Below, piece by piece: positions 46,855 through 53,517 of a DNA stretch of 64,000 nucleotides. Under the pieces are notes generated by a model. The model worked only from the letters and a program-made list of their open reading frames with translations, had not been told where the DNA came from and made no database searches. How positions within the stretch are numbered: position 1 is the stretch's first letter; each line of letters opens with the position of its first letter. A program made the translations under genes and the position numbers. Location: NCBI RefSeq assembly GCF_900129035.1, contig NZ_FQTW01000003.1, positions 186,001 through 250,000 on the forward strand, given 5' to 3'. This DNA comes from Psychroflexus salarius (GTDB taxonomy: Bacteria > Bacteroidota > Bacteroidia > Flavobacteriales > Flavobacteriaceae).

Positions 46855-46884
46855 TAAAAAGCCCGCCAATTGGCGGGCTTTTTT
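46855..46884 (+). terminator. Strong terminator after nrdBA
   Basis: A perfect palindromic stem AAAAAGCCCGCC with GGCGGGCTTTTT around AATT, ending in a T run. It marks the boundary between the core nrd operon and the accessory region that follows. Confidence 0.92.
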
Positions 46885-46937
46885 GTTTCAAGATAAAAGC
46901 ACTCTTTTAATATTGAAAATAGAAGGCGCCTGAATTG

Positions 46938-47108
46938 TTAAAAAAGTCTTAACAAAACACCAAAAACATAACCTTATCGAGTAAATCATCTGTTTTTGCC
47001 TTAAAAAGTACGGATTATGCTTACTTTTTTTACGGATTTTGCCTACCGCAAGTTAAAAACAAGTCTCTATTTTAGCCCTATATTAATTTTAAAAACTAAT
47101 TTTATGAA
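46938..47108 (+). repeat. 171-bp duplicated leader, copy 1
   Basis: Identical in length to copy 2 (48016-48186) with only about four differences, ending just after the ATG of each downstream lipoprotein gene. It contains two 16-bp direct repeats (47009-47024 and 47031-47046, core TACGGATTnTGCnTAC) with a 22-bp period, and a -7-like element at 47068-47075. Confidence 0.9.
47009..47075 (+). promoter_or_regulatory. Activator-type promoter: paired direct repeats plus -7 element
   Basis: Two direct repeats TACGGATTATGCTTAC and TACGGATTTTGCCTAC start 22 bp apart, two helical turns. The second ends about 33 bp before the expected start of transcription set by TATTTTAG (47068-47075, one mismatch). 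A TTG at -33 is missing, so an activator binding the repeats is likely. The spacing resembles sites of LytTR-type regulators; no such regulator is in this window. Confidence 0.5.
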
Positions 47109-47679
47109 ACTTTTTCAGAATGCACTTATTATGATTTTTCTTTTTGCTTTTTTTGGCTGCGAAGACCAATCGAATTTTTTAAAACCTAATGTCTACACTT
47201 ATAATTTTGAGCCAGTGGTATTAATAAAGAAAGGACAACAATCTAATTTCACTAAAAATACTAATAACGATAGTTTGGTTTTAAGTTCTGTTTTAACATC
47301 TAACATCAAAATTCCTCAAGACATACTAAATTCTACCAATGAAAGTCAAATTGAAAATTTCTTTCTGAACCATAAAAACATTTTTAATGGAGAACTTACT
47401 TTTTACTTTAATGATATTGCTGATAAATCTTTTGAAATCAACTTAAATGGAGAGAATCAAAACGATGCAATTCATCTTAAAAACACAGAATACCCAGGCA
47501 GAGATGAATGTTCATATGAAGGTATAAGGCAGTGTGTTCGATATAATATATATGAAGGAATGAACACAATGGGTAAATTAATATGTGCAGCAGCAGGGAT
47601 GAATTGCATAGCAGAAGAAGCTGCGCAATGCGCTTCAAAAAATTGTTTAGATGATACACCGCCAAATCAAGCAGAATAA
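47104..47679 (+). CDS. Small lipoprotein with cysteine-rich C-terminus, unknown
   Basis: A 191-residue lipoprotein: signal MKLFQNALIMIFLFAFFGC with lipobox Cys at 19, a polar beta-rich middle, and a C-terminal segment holding six cysteines in about 50 residues (DECSYEG, QCVRYN, LICAAAGMNC, QCASKNC). The start is the ATG at 47104. A longer frame from 47017 would translate the regulatory repeats and bury the signal peptide, so it is rejected. It shares a leader with the DUF6973-like lipoprotein gene. Function unknown; the short Gly/Ala-rich Cys segment is reminiscent of secreted bacteriocin-like peptides, which is speculative. Confidence 0.65.
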   Translation: MKLFQNALIMIFLFAFFGCEDQSNFLKPNVYTYNFEPVVLIKKGQQSNFTKNTNNDSLVLSSVLTSNIKIPQDILNSTNESQIENFFLNHKNIFNGELTFYFNDIADKSFEINLNGENQNDAIHLKNTEYPGRDECSYEGIRQCVRYNIYEGMNTMGKLICAAAGMNCIAEEAAQCASKNCLDDTPPNQAE

Positions 47680-47690
47680 ATTTTAATGTG

Positions 47691-47984
47691 ATGAAATATA
47701 TTTTAAACCCATTTGTAAAAATTATAGATATAAAAGGCCGAGCTTCACAAAAAGAGTTTTGGATATATCAAGCTTTTTTTATCTTTTTTATCGGTCCATT
47801 AATCGGGTTTCTAAGAGGCCTTGATTCACTAAACGATACTAATGCCTTGATCATCAGGCTTGTATTTCTTATACCGGGGATTACTTTAGGGATGCGAAGA
47901 TTAAATGAAACCAAATTTAATAAGTGGTTGTTTTTAATCCCTTTTGTGAATTTAATTTTAGCTTCTTTCCCCGCTGAAAAATAA
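47691..47984 (+). CDS. DUF805 membrane protein
   Basis: A 97-residue protein with the DUF805 pattern DIKGRASQKEFWIYQAFF, followed by helices and GITLGMRRLNETKFNKWLFLIPFVNLIL. DUF805 proteins are small inner-membrane proteins of unknown function. The start is the ATG at 47691 (GTG at 47688 is also in frame). It lies 11 bp after the Cys-rich lipoprotein gene and likely shares its transcript, so it may assist or protect against it; that is inference. Confidence 0.78.
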   Translation: MKYILNPFVKIIDIKGRASQKEFWIYQAFFIFFIGPLIGFLRGLDSLNDTNALIIRLVFLIPGITLGMRRLNETKFNKWLFLIPFVNLILASFPAEK

Positions 47985-48015
47985 TTAATTAACCCTAACA
48001 TCAACAGCGTTAATC

Positions 48016-48186
48016 TTAAAAAAGTCTTAACAAAACACCAAAAACATAACCTTATCGAGTAAATCAGCTGTTTTTACCTTAAAAAGTACGGATTATGCTT
48101 ACTTTTTTTACGGATTTTGCCTACCGCAAGTTAAAAACAAGTCTCTATTTTAGCCCCATATTAATTTTAAAAACCAATTTTATGAA
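48016..48186 (+). repeat. 171-bp duplicated leader, copy 2
   Basis: Second copy of the leader at 46938-47108, including both direct repeats (48087-48102 and 48109-48124) and the TATTTTAG element (48146-48153). It ends two bases after the ATG at 48182. Its conservation at ~97% contrasts with the unrelated coding sequences that follow each copy. Confidence 0.9.
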
Positions 48187-49705
48187 TTTAACATGCAACA
48201 AACGGTCACAACTGATTAATCTTATCATGTGTACATTTCTCATTGCCTTATTAGGTTGTGAGCAAAACGAGATGTCTCTAACTGAGCATAAACCAAACAT
48301 AACTTCACAATATTTTAGTTTAGATTAATTACCGCAAAAAGCTAAAGTTATACCTTTAATCTCTAAAGTCTCTCGAACACTTTCAACTCATTTTCAAAAG
48401 AAAAGCAATAATGTAGATAGTGTTTTTGTTAATACTGAAGATGTATTGTATGTAGTTCATGCTAACACCCACACAATTACCTTAAAAATTTCTCGTCCAC
48501 AGGCAGATTATCCACTTGAAAATTTGGTTTTGCATTACAATGTTGACACACAAACTTACGATGAGTATCTTATTCAATATGATATTAGCCTTGAAGAACT
48601 AGAGCAAATAGAAAATGGTATAGATTTTGAACTACAAGATAAAAATCAAATGATAGTTAGACAGTTAGAAAACGGAACACTAAATGATATGATGGCTAAA
48701 TTATGTCAAAATAATTGTACAACAATTGATGTAATGTGCGAAAGTGGTGCACATGCTCCAGGTCAAAGCTGTAATTTAGATGACGGAGATCAACCTTATA
48801 CCTATCAAAGTTGTTCATTAATTTGCACATCACCCAACATAAATACAATAGACGCTGGTGATTCTAGCTCAGCCGGTGGTAGGACTATGGTGACCAATCC
48901 TAATGTGTTAACACCAAGCACGCCACAAATAAGTACTATTTTTCAATTAACTACTCAATATTTAAGTGCAGTTCATAGTTGGTGGTGGGCTAGTCAAGCA
49001 ACGCCATCCCAAAAAAGCGCTATTGAAACATTTCTTGATAACTCACAAGATTCTCAAGGCTATTACAGCCAAGAAGCTTTAGCTTTTGTAAAAGAAGCTA
49101 TTCAAGTACTTTTGAATAATCCTGATGCTGAGGTGGATTGGGATTTAACTAATTATCCTGGAATTGATGAAGGTCTGCCGTTTGGATGGTGGAATAATGA
49201 AAGTTTTATCGAAAATAATTTCACTTTTAATTTAGACGATGAAGGTTTTGGTGATTTAACAGAACAAGAAGAATTATTAATAAAACTATTTCCTTTGCAT
49301 GCTTTAATAATAAAAGCGAATGTAGATGAGGCACATACAGAAACCGAAAATAGATATGGAAATAGTGCAAGAAATGATAAATCCGATGCTTTTAGGCATG
49401 CTTTTTTTAATGCAATGAATTCAAACGATGCTGGTGATACAATTGCAAGACTATTTTCAACAGCCCACGAGAGTGAAGTTCCAGCGCATCTAATTTTAGA
49501 AGTTCAGATGGATTTGCATAACAATGATATTGGGCATTTAATAGGTGATAATGCGAGTTTTTTTGTTTCAGACCAAGATCTTTCCGATTCAGTTTATACA
49601 GAATTACTAAATGGTAACCTTAGATATTTATCACCATTAGGTCCGGTTATTCCACCAAACTTCGGAATAAATCCTTCTACTCAATTAACTCCTACAAATC
49701 AATAA
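48182..49705 (+). pseudogene. DUF6973-like lipoprotein interrupted by an in-frame stop
   Basis: The frame starting at ATG 48182 encodes a lipoprotein signal (lipobox LLGC at about residue 26) and then hits a TAA at 48326-48328. The same frame continues open for another 458 codons with no further damage. Across the stop the reading is FSLD-stop-LPQKAKVIP, where a Glu codon (GAA to TAA) would restore a typical sequence. The distal part contains a Cys-rich linker (about residues 175-220) and a C-terminal DUF6973-like domain. This is either a recent pseudogene, a sequencing error or a strain-level off state. As it stands the large part has no signal peptide. Confidence 0.75.
48446..49705 (+). CDS. 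DUF6973-like domain fragment downstream of the stop
   Basis: The longest intact frame (up to 419 residues, only TTG available as start) of the interrupted lipoprotein gene. It comprises a beta-rich region (HTITLKISRPQADYPLENLV), cysteine-rich stretch (LCQNNCTTIDVMCESG, then SCSLICTSP), a helical region, and a C-terminal domain. The domain motifs are GNSARNDKSDAFRHAFFNAM, STAHESEVP and VQMDLHNNDIGHLIG. The DAFRHA...HE...MDLHNN series matches the DUF6973 pattern, found at the C-terminus of many exported bacterial proteins; a toxin or hydrolase role is suspected, not shown. The next gene starts 1 bp later. Confidence 0.6.
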   Translation: MYVVHANTHTITLKISRPQADYPLENLVLHYNVDTQTYDEYLIQYDISLEELEQIENGIDFELQDKNQMIVRQLENGTLNDMMAKLCQNNCTTIDVMCESGAHAPGQSCNLDDGDQPYTYQSCSLICTSPNINTIDAGDSSSAGGRTMVTNPNVLTPSTPQISTIFQLTTQYLSAVHSWWWASQATPSQKSAIETFLDNSQDSQGYYSQEALAFVKEAIQVLLNNPDAEVDWDLTNYPGIDEGLPFGWWNNESFIENNFTFNLDDEGFGDLTEQEELLIKLFPLHALIIKANVDEAHTETENRYGNSARNDKSDAFRHAFFNAMNSNDAGDTIARLFSTAHESEVPAHLILEVQMDLHNNDIGHLIGDNASFFVSDQDLSDSVYTELLNGNLRYLSPLGPVIPPNFGINPSTQLTPTNQ

Positions 49706-49706
49706 A

Positions 49707-50072
49707 ATGAAACCTAATTTAATGTTTTTGATTGTGCTATGTTTTTTATCCTGTACAAGTGATAAACAAACTAAAATTTCAATAAATAATTCTACTAATA
49801 CAATTATCGATAGCCTAAAACTAACCTATGGTACTGAAAAAGAAAGCAAAACCTATAGAGCGATTCATATTGATTCGAAAGAAAAACGTCATCTAATATT
49901 AGATATGAACCTAAAAGGTGTTGATGGCACTTATTTTTTAGAAATTTTTCAAGGTGGAAATAAATTAGAAAAGGGTTTTGGGTACTATTCTAATGCTGTA
50001 TTCAAAAATTACAATTTTAACTTAAAAATTGAAAAAGATACTTTATTAATAACTAAAAATGAAATGAATTAA
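49707..50072 (+). CDS. Small lipoprotein, candidate immunity partner
   Basis: A 121-residue lipoprotein (signal MKPNLMFLIVLCFLSC, lipobox Cys 16) with a beta-rich mature part (ISINNSTNTIIDSLKLTYG, HLILDMNLKGVDGTYFLEIFQGG). It begins one base after the stop of the DUF6973-like gene. Position, small size and export fit an immunity protein for that gene's product. No family recognised. Confidence 0.62.
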   Translation: MKPNLMFLIVLCFLSCTSDKQTKISINNSTNTIIDSLKLTYGTEKESKTYRAIHIDSKEKRHLILDMNLKGVDGTYFLEIFQGGNKLEKGFGYYSNAVFKNYNFNLKIEKDTLLITKNEMN

Positions 50073-50093
50073 TTTCGGTCTTATTCAAGCTAA

Positions 50094-50273
50094 GCTAATG
50101 CTTTTGCTTTTTTACTTGGTGCAAGGATTATGCATGAATATGTACATTTTTTGGATAACCTAGATGAGATTGATTATCCTGGTGAAGAAGGTACAATATT
50201 TGAAATTAATACATATGGTCAAGATTTAAATGCAGGTTCAGCTCAATGGTTAATCTTAAATAAATATTACTAG
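50094..50273 (+). pseudogene. Orphan C-terminal fragment with HEYVH zinc motif
   Basis: A frame without a proper start reads ANAFAFLLGARIMHEYVHFL and continues for about 45 residues to TAG. It includes an FEINTYG segment and the tail DLNAGSAQWLILNKYY. HEYVH is an HExxH zinc-metallopeptidase motif, and the downstream FE could supply a third ligand. HExxH followed by a short acidic/FE tail is common at the very C-terminus of Bacteroidota polymorphic toxins. The first in-frame ATG (50130) lies inside the domain, so this is a detached toxin tip rather than a complete gene. Confidence 0.55.
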
Positions 50274-50626
50274 ACAAGAAATCAATCTTATCTTTATTTT
50301 TAATAGCAAACCTTGTACATCAAAATAATAACAAAGAAGAATTGATTTCAAAAATTCTTAACCATAAAGAAGTTTTACATTATGTGGATGATCCAGTAGT
50401 TTTTAAAAATAACTTTAGTGAAAACTTTAAAGATCTGCCTTTAACATCTGATAAAGAATATACGGGTGTTTTAATAATCAAAACTTTAAAGAAAATAAAA
50501 TCTAATAGAGAATTTTACAAAGTTGGCATTTTTATCCCTTTTGAAAATGTTTACATTGAGTTTGAAGGTTTAAGAGGTTTTGATGGATGTTGGGATATCA
50601 AAATACTAAGCTCTGTTGAATATTAA
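50219..50626 (+). repeat. 408-bp duplication, copy 1
   Basis: Matches 52347-52754 over its full length without indels and with only a handful of substitutions. It carries the last 18 codons of the HEYVH fragment and the whole following small gene. Confidence 0.92.
50276..50626 (+). pseudogene. Start-codon-lost copy of small exported protein
   Basis: Equivalent to the intact gene at 52404-52754, but the ATG is replaced by AAG (50276-50278). The rest of the frame is open and differs by only a few residues (for example N-F instead of N-L before SENFKDL). A TTG at 50342 could start a shortened 94-residue protein lacking the signal peptide. In its position directly after a toxin-like fragment it would be the cognate immunity gene. 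Confidence 0.7.
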
Positions 50627-50665
50627 CTGACATAGACTGAGTTTATGCAAATAAAACAGCAATAG

Positions 50666-50875
50666 AATGATGCGAAAATGGAAGTCTTTGTAATGATAGT
50701 TTCAGGATTGACCCAGCAAATCACAGAATTACAAGAAGCTATGGACGACTTTCCTAATGTTCGTGAAAATTTTGGACCTCATTTTAAACACAAATATAGT
50801 ATTGAAAATGATACTTGGAACTTTAATTACAATGTAGGTGGACATCAAGATCATATTCATTTTTCAGTAAGATAA
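50666..50875 (+). pseudogene. Orphan C-terminal fragment ending HQDHIHFSVR
   Basis: A short frame (ATG at 50678 gives 65 residues) that ends NYNVGGHQDHIHFSVR. The GHxDHIHF pattern resembles the zinc-binding HxxHxH end of M15/M74-type peptidases, a fold used in peptidoglycan-cutting toxins. The piece is too short to be an enzyme and has no signal peptide, so it looks like the detached tip of a larger exported protein. An exported small protein gene follows after 12 bp. Confidence 0.5.
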
Positions 50876-50887
50876 ATAATTTTAAAA

Positions 50888-51316
50888 ATGAAAATTATAA
50901 TTATAATAGCATTGTCTCTAATAAGTAATTTGGCAACTAGTCAAAATCTAAAACTTCATGAATACAAAGTAAACGAAGATTTTAGTTATATCTTAGGCAA
51001 CATCTGGTGGGATAATCTCTACTCTAAAGAATTAAGCGGGTCTTTAGTTGTTGTTTTGAAACAATCTGATCCGCATAATACACCTGAAGGTTTATTTGAA
51101 GGATATGGTGGTTCAATATCAAATTTGATAATCTCTGTAAAAAACACAGGTGAGTTTGCGTATTCAAAACTTTATTTTATAAAAGGTTTAATATCACCTT
51201 CCGTTTTAAAAGTGGAAGAAACATCTGATTTAAAAAAAATTAAAATTAAAATCAGATACAAAAATAGGCATTTTAAAAAACAGATCCAGACTTTTCTAAT
51301 ACCTTCAATACATTGA
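50888..51316 (+). CDS. Exported small protein, candidate immunity protein
   Basis: A 142-residue protein with a signal peptide (about 1-18, ending LATSQ). The mature domain is beta-rich: KVNEDFSYILGNIWWDNLYSK, LSGSLVVVLKQSD and ISNLIISVKNTGEFAYSKLYFI, ending in a basic segment. No known family recognised. It lies 12 bp after the HQDHIHF fragment and is followed by a terminator at 51331-51363. The pairing repeats the fragment-plus-exported-protein pattern seen at 50094-50626. Confidence 0.6.
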   Translation: MKIIIIIALSLISNLATSQNLKLHEYKVNEDFSYILGNIWWDNLYSKELSGSLVVVLKQSDPHNTPEGLFEGYGGSISNLIISVKNTGEFAYSKLYFIKGLISPSVLKVEETSDLKKIKIKIRYKNRHFKKQIQTFLIPSIH

Positions 51317-51330
51317 AACAAAATGTTTAG

Positions 51331-51363
51331 AAAACCCTCTACAACCCCAAGTAGAGGTTTTTT
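51331..51363 (+). terminator. Terminator after exported protein gene
   Basis: Stem CCTCTAC with GTAGAGG (plus flanking A/T pairs around a bulged C), loop AACCCCAA, then a run of six Ts. It follows the 50888-51316 gene. Confidence 0.75.
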
Positions 51364-51385
51364 CTAAAAACACTGTCTTTAAATC

Positions 51386-51847
51386 ATGAAATTAATACTT
51401 CTAATAGCAAGTCCATTAGTCATCCTTTTAATATATATAACTATCAGCAAATTAATTAAAAAATATGGTAAATTAAGGAGTAGGTCTAATCATATCTTAA
51501 CTACAATATTCAGTACAATTTTAACCTACCTGATTCTATTTTTAGGAATAACTTATATGTATTTTGGTCTTAGAACTCAATTAGATTTTAACCAAGAAGT
51601 TTGGATGAACAAGCCTGAAAATAGATATTTAATGCTTGAAAATTTGCTTGAAAGTAAGCAGCTAATTTCCAAAACAACAAATCAAGTAAAGTCTACGCTT
51701 GGGAAACCATTAATAGAAAATGATACAGTACTGATATATGAAATATTAGAGATTGGGAAATTAGATTTTTATGAAAATAAATTAATACTACATCATCATA
51801 ATAGAACTATAAGTCGTGTGGAATTAAAAAAGCAAAAGCTACATTAG
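51386..51847 (+). CDS. Small membrane protein with soluble C-terminal domain, unknown
   Basis: A 153-residue protein with two N-terminal helices (about 2-20 and 38-60) separated by a basic loop (KLIKKYGKLRSRSNH). A ~90-residue soluble part follows (ESKQLISKTTNQVKSTLGKP, VLIYEILEIGKLDFYENKLILH). No family recognised. Its location in the accessory region, with a terminator just before it, suggests an independent unit. Confidence 0.55.
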   Translation: MKLILLIASPLVILLIYITISKLIKKYGKLRSRSNHILTTIFSTILTYLILFLGITYMYFGLRTQLDFNQEVWMNKPENRYLMLENLLESKQLISKTTNQVKSTLGKPLIENDTVLIYEILEIGKLDFYENKLILHHHNRTISRVELKKQKLH

Positions 51848-51879
51848 CATGATAAATAATTTAATAAATAACCTTACTA

Positions 51880-52317
51880 ATGACTGCTAAATTTAAACTG
51901 ATAAGTATTTTTTTATTAGCGACATGCTTTTTAAATGCACAAAACTTTGAGCGCGATACTATTTTTTTAGTTTTTAAAGAGAACAAAGCCGATTATCCGT
52001 ATAATCAAAAATTTATAAAAAATACTACTATATATCTTAATTTAAACAATGGTTTTGCCTTAAAAGCTAATAAAACTCAGACAGACACAATCGAATATGA
52101 TACCTTTAGCAAACTAAATATAGTCGAACCAAAATTTGTTGAAGATAAAGTACTAGCATTTAGAGAAAAAACCTATGGTAAATATCCTGCTAAAGGTAAA
52201 GCTTATCAGGCATACACAAAAAATGATTTGTTTGTAACCTACATTATCGAAAAACTTGCTCATAACAAGTATGCACTTTATAAAGCAGAATGGAGAGAAT
52301 ATTTATTCGGGCATTAA
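51880..52317 (+). CDS. Exported small protein, unknown
   Basis: A 145-residue protein with a signal peptide (about 1-20, ending CFLNAQ) and a compact, lysine- and tyrosine-rich mature domain (DTIFLVFKENKADYPYNQ, then LFVTYIIEKLAHNKYALYKAEWREYLFGH). No known family recognised. It lies 32 bp after the preceding membrane protein gene and 29 bp before the second copy of the 408-bp repeat. Candidate orphan immunity protein by size and context. Confidence 0.58.
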   Translation: MTAKFKLISIFLLATCFLNAQNFERDTIFLVFKENKADYPYNQKFIKNTTIYLNLNNGFALKANKTQTDTIEYDTFSKLNIVEPKFVEDKVLAFREKTYGKYPAKGKAYQAYTKNDLFVTYIIEKLAHNKYALYKAEWREYLFGH

Positions 52318-52346
52318 CTTTAAGTCATAAACAAATCTCTTAAAAA

Positions 52347-52754
52347 TCAAGATTTAAATGCAGGTTCAGCTCAATGGTTAATCTTAAATAAATATTACTA
52401 GACATGAAATCAATATTATCTTTATTTTTAATAGCAAACCTTTTACTTCAAAATAATAACAAAGAAGAATTGATTTCAAAAATTCTTAACCATAAAGAAG
52501 TTTTACATTATGTGGATGATCCAGTAGTTTTTAAAAATAACTTGAGTGAAAACTTTAAAGATCTGCCTTTAACATCTGATAAAGAATATACGGGTGTTTT
52601 AATAATCAAAACTTTAAAGAAAATAAAATCTAATAGAGAATTTTACAAAGTTGGCATTTTTATCCCTTTTGAAAATGTTTACATTGAGTTTGAAGGTTTA
52701 AGAGGTTTTGATGGATGTTGGGATATCAAAATACTAAGCTCTGTTGAATATTAA
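52347..52754 (+). repeat. 408-bp duplication, copy 2
   Basis: Direct repeat of 50219-50626 in the same orientation, 2.1 kb apart. It begins inside the coding tail of the HEYVH fragment, so only the last residues of that fragment are present here, cut off from the rest. It ends at the stop of the small gene. Confidence 0.92.
52404..52754 (+). CDS. Small exported protein, intact copy of duplicated gene
   Basis: A 116-residue protein beginning MKSILSLFLIANLLLQNNNK, a hydrophobic export signal. The soluble domain follows: SKILNHKEVLHYVDDPVVF, VLIIKTLKKIKSNREFYKVG and VYIEFEGLRGFDGCWDIKIL. Family not recognised. The ATG here is intact, unlike copy 1 (50276-50626). It is preceded by the last codons of a toxin-like tail and therefore behaves like an immunity gene that was duplicated with a sliver of its toxin. 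Confidence 0.65.
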   Translation: MKSILSLFLIANLLLQNNNKEELISKILNHKEVLHYVDDPVVFKNNLSENFKDLPLTSDKEYTGVLIIKTLKKIKSNREFYKVGIFIPFENVYIEFEGLRGFDGCWDIKILSSVEY

Positions 52755-52811
52755 TCAAGCCTATCAACAATATATTTTTACAACGACAAATAATTGTCCA
52801 AACTAGCTAAT

Positions 52812-53315
52812 ATGAAAAACTATATAACCCTTATTGTATTTATAATGCTTGTGAAGTGTGCTTTTTCGCAATCTATTTCAAATAGCCTTTTTTTGGTTGT
52901 TGATAAAAAGACAGATTCTATTACAAGAGGTAGTAAGGATTCAACCAATTTTAAATATTTTCATACTAATGAAAAAAAGAATTGGGGAATAAGTTTGTCT
53001 CATATTTATGTATCTGGGGCAGATCAGAATAATTTCAGGTATTTGTTACCAAATGAAATGATTCCAGAACTAGAAAGAAAAGGAAACCTTGAAGATATTA
53101 AGCCTTTTATGACTAAACTGAACAACTATAATAACAAGGAAGTATCACAATTTTTCAGCAAACATTATTCTTATTATTATGAGTATTTGCATAAAAGCAG
53201 AAAAAAGACCTACAAGCGTTACAATATTTTTATCATTTTTAAATCAGACCTTAACAAAACTTTTGTGCCGTGTTATGAAATGTCGTTGATACAAACAAGA
53301 ATCACAGAAATTTAA
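52812..53315 (+). CDS. Exported protein, unknown
   Basis: A 167-residue protein with a signal peptide (about 1-20, ending KCAFSQ). The mature part is rich in Lys, Asn and Tyr (SHIYVSGADQNNFRYLLPNEMIPEL, then HKSRKKTYKRYNIFIIFKSDLNKTFV). The start is ATG 52812; the TTG at 52794 would place residues before the signal peptide. No family recognised. It is the last gene of the accessory region before dgt. Confidence 0.6.
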   Translation: MKNYITLIVFIMLVKCAFSQSISNSLFLVVDKKTDSITRGSKDSTNFKYFHTNEKKNWGISLSHIYVSGADQNNFRYLLPNEMIPELERKGNLEDIKPFMTKLNNYNNKEVSQFFSKHYSYYYEYLHKSRKKTYKRYNIFIIFKSDLNKTFVPCYEMSLIQTRITEI

Positions 53316-53393
53316 TTGTTGTTTGATTTATTGCGTTATGAATTTACAGGTGTTTGTTTTGCCGCGATTTAACTCAATGAAAAAGAGAGGTAC

Positions 53394-53424
53394 TATTCCC
53401 TATGAAACGTCTTCATGGGGAATA
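53394..53424. other. Long hairpin upstream of dgt
   Basis: A 13-bp stem with a single T-G wobble around the loop ACGTC (arms 53394-53406 and 53412-53424), followed by AATTCTTTT. It could end transcripts from the accessory genes or be a structured element. The 255 bp between the accessory region and dgt contain no other recognisable gene. Confidence 0.4.
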
Positions 53425-53517
53425 ATTCTTTTAAACTCCTGACACAGCTACCTGTACCAACAACACAATTTAGTTTTCAATTAGAGCAGGAATTTCACAA
53501 AAAGGATTTTTAAAATG

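Noticed and set aside
47017-47103. Longer N-terminus (MLTFFTDFAYRKLK...) for the Cys-rich lipoprotein, also present before the second lipoprotein at 48095
   Set aside because: It would translate the regulatory direct repeats and the promoter and place ~29 residues before a perfect lipoprotein signal peptide. Its conservation is explained by duplication of the leader DNA.
46900-53500. Insertion sequence, integrase or prophage explaining the accessory region
   Set aside because: No transposase, recombinase or phage structural motif and no terminal inverted repeats were seen; the repeats present are direct and lie at gene borders.
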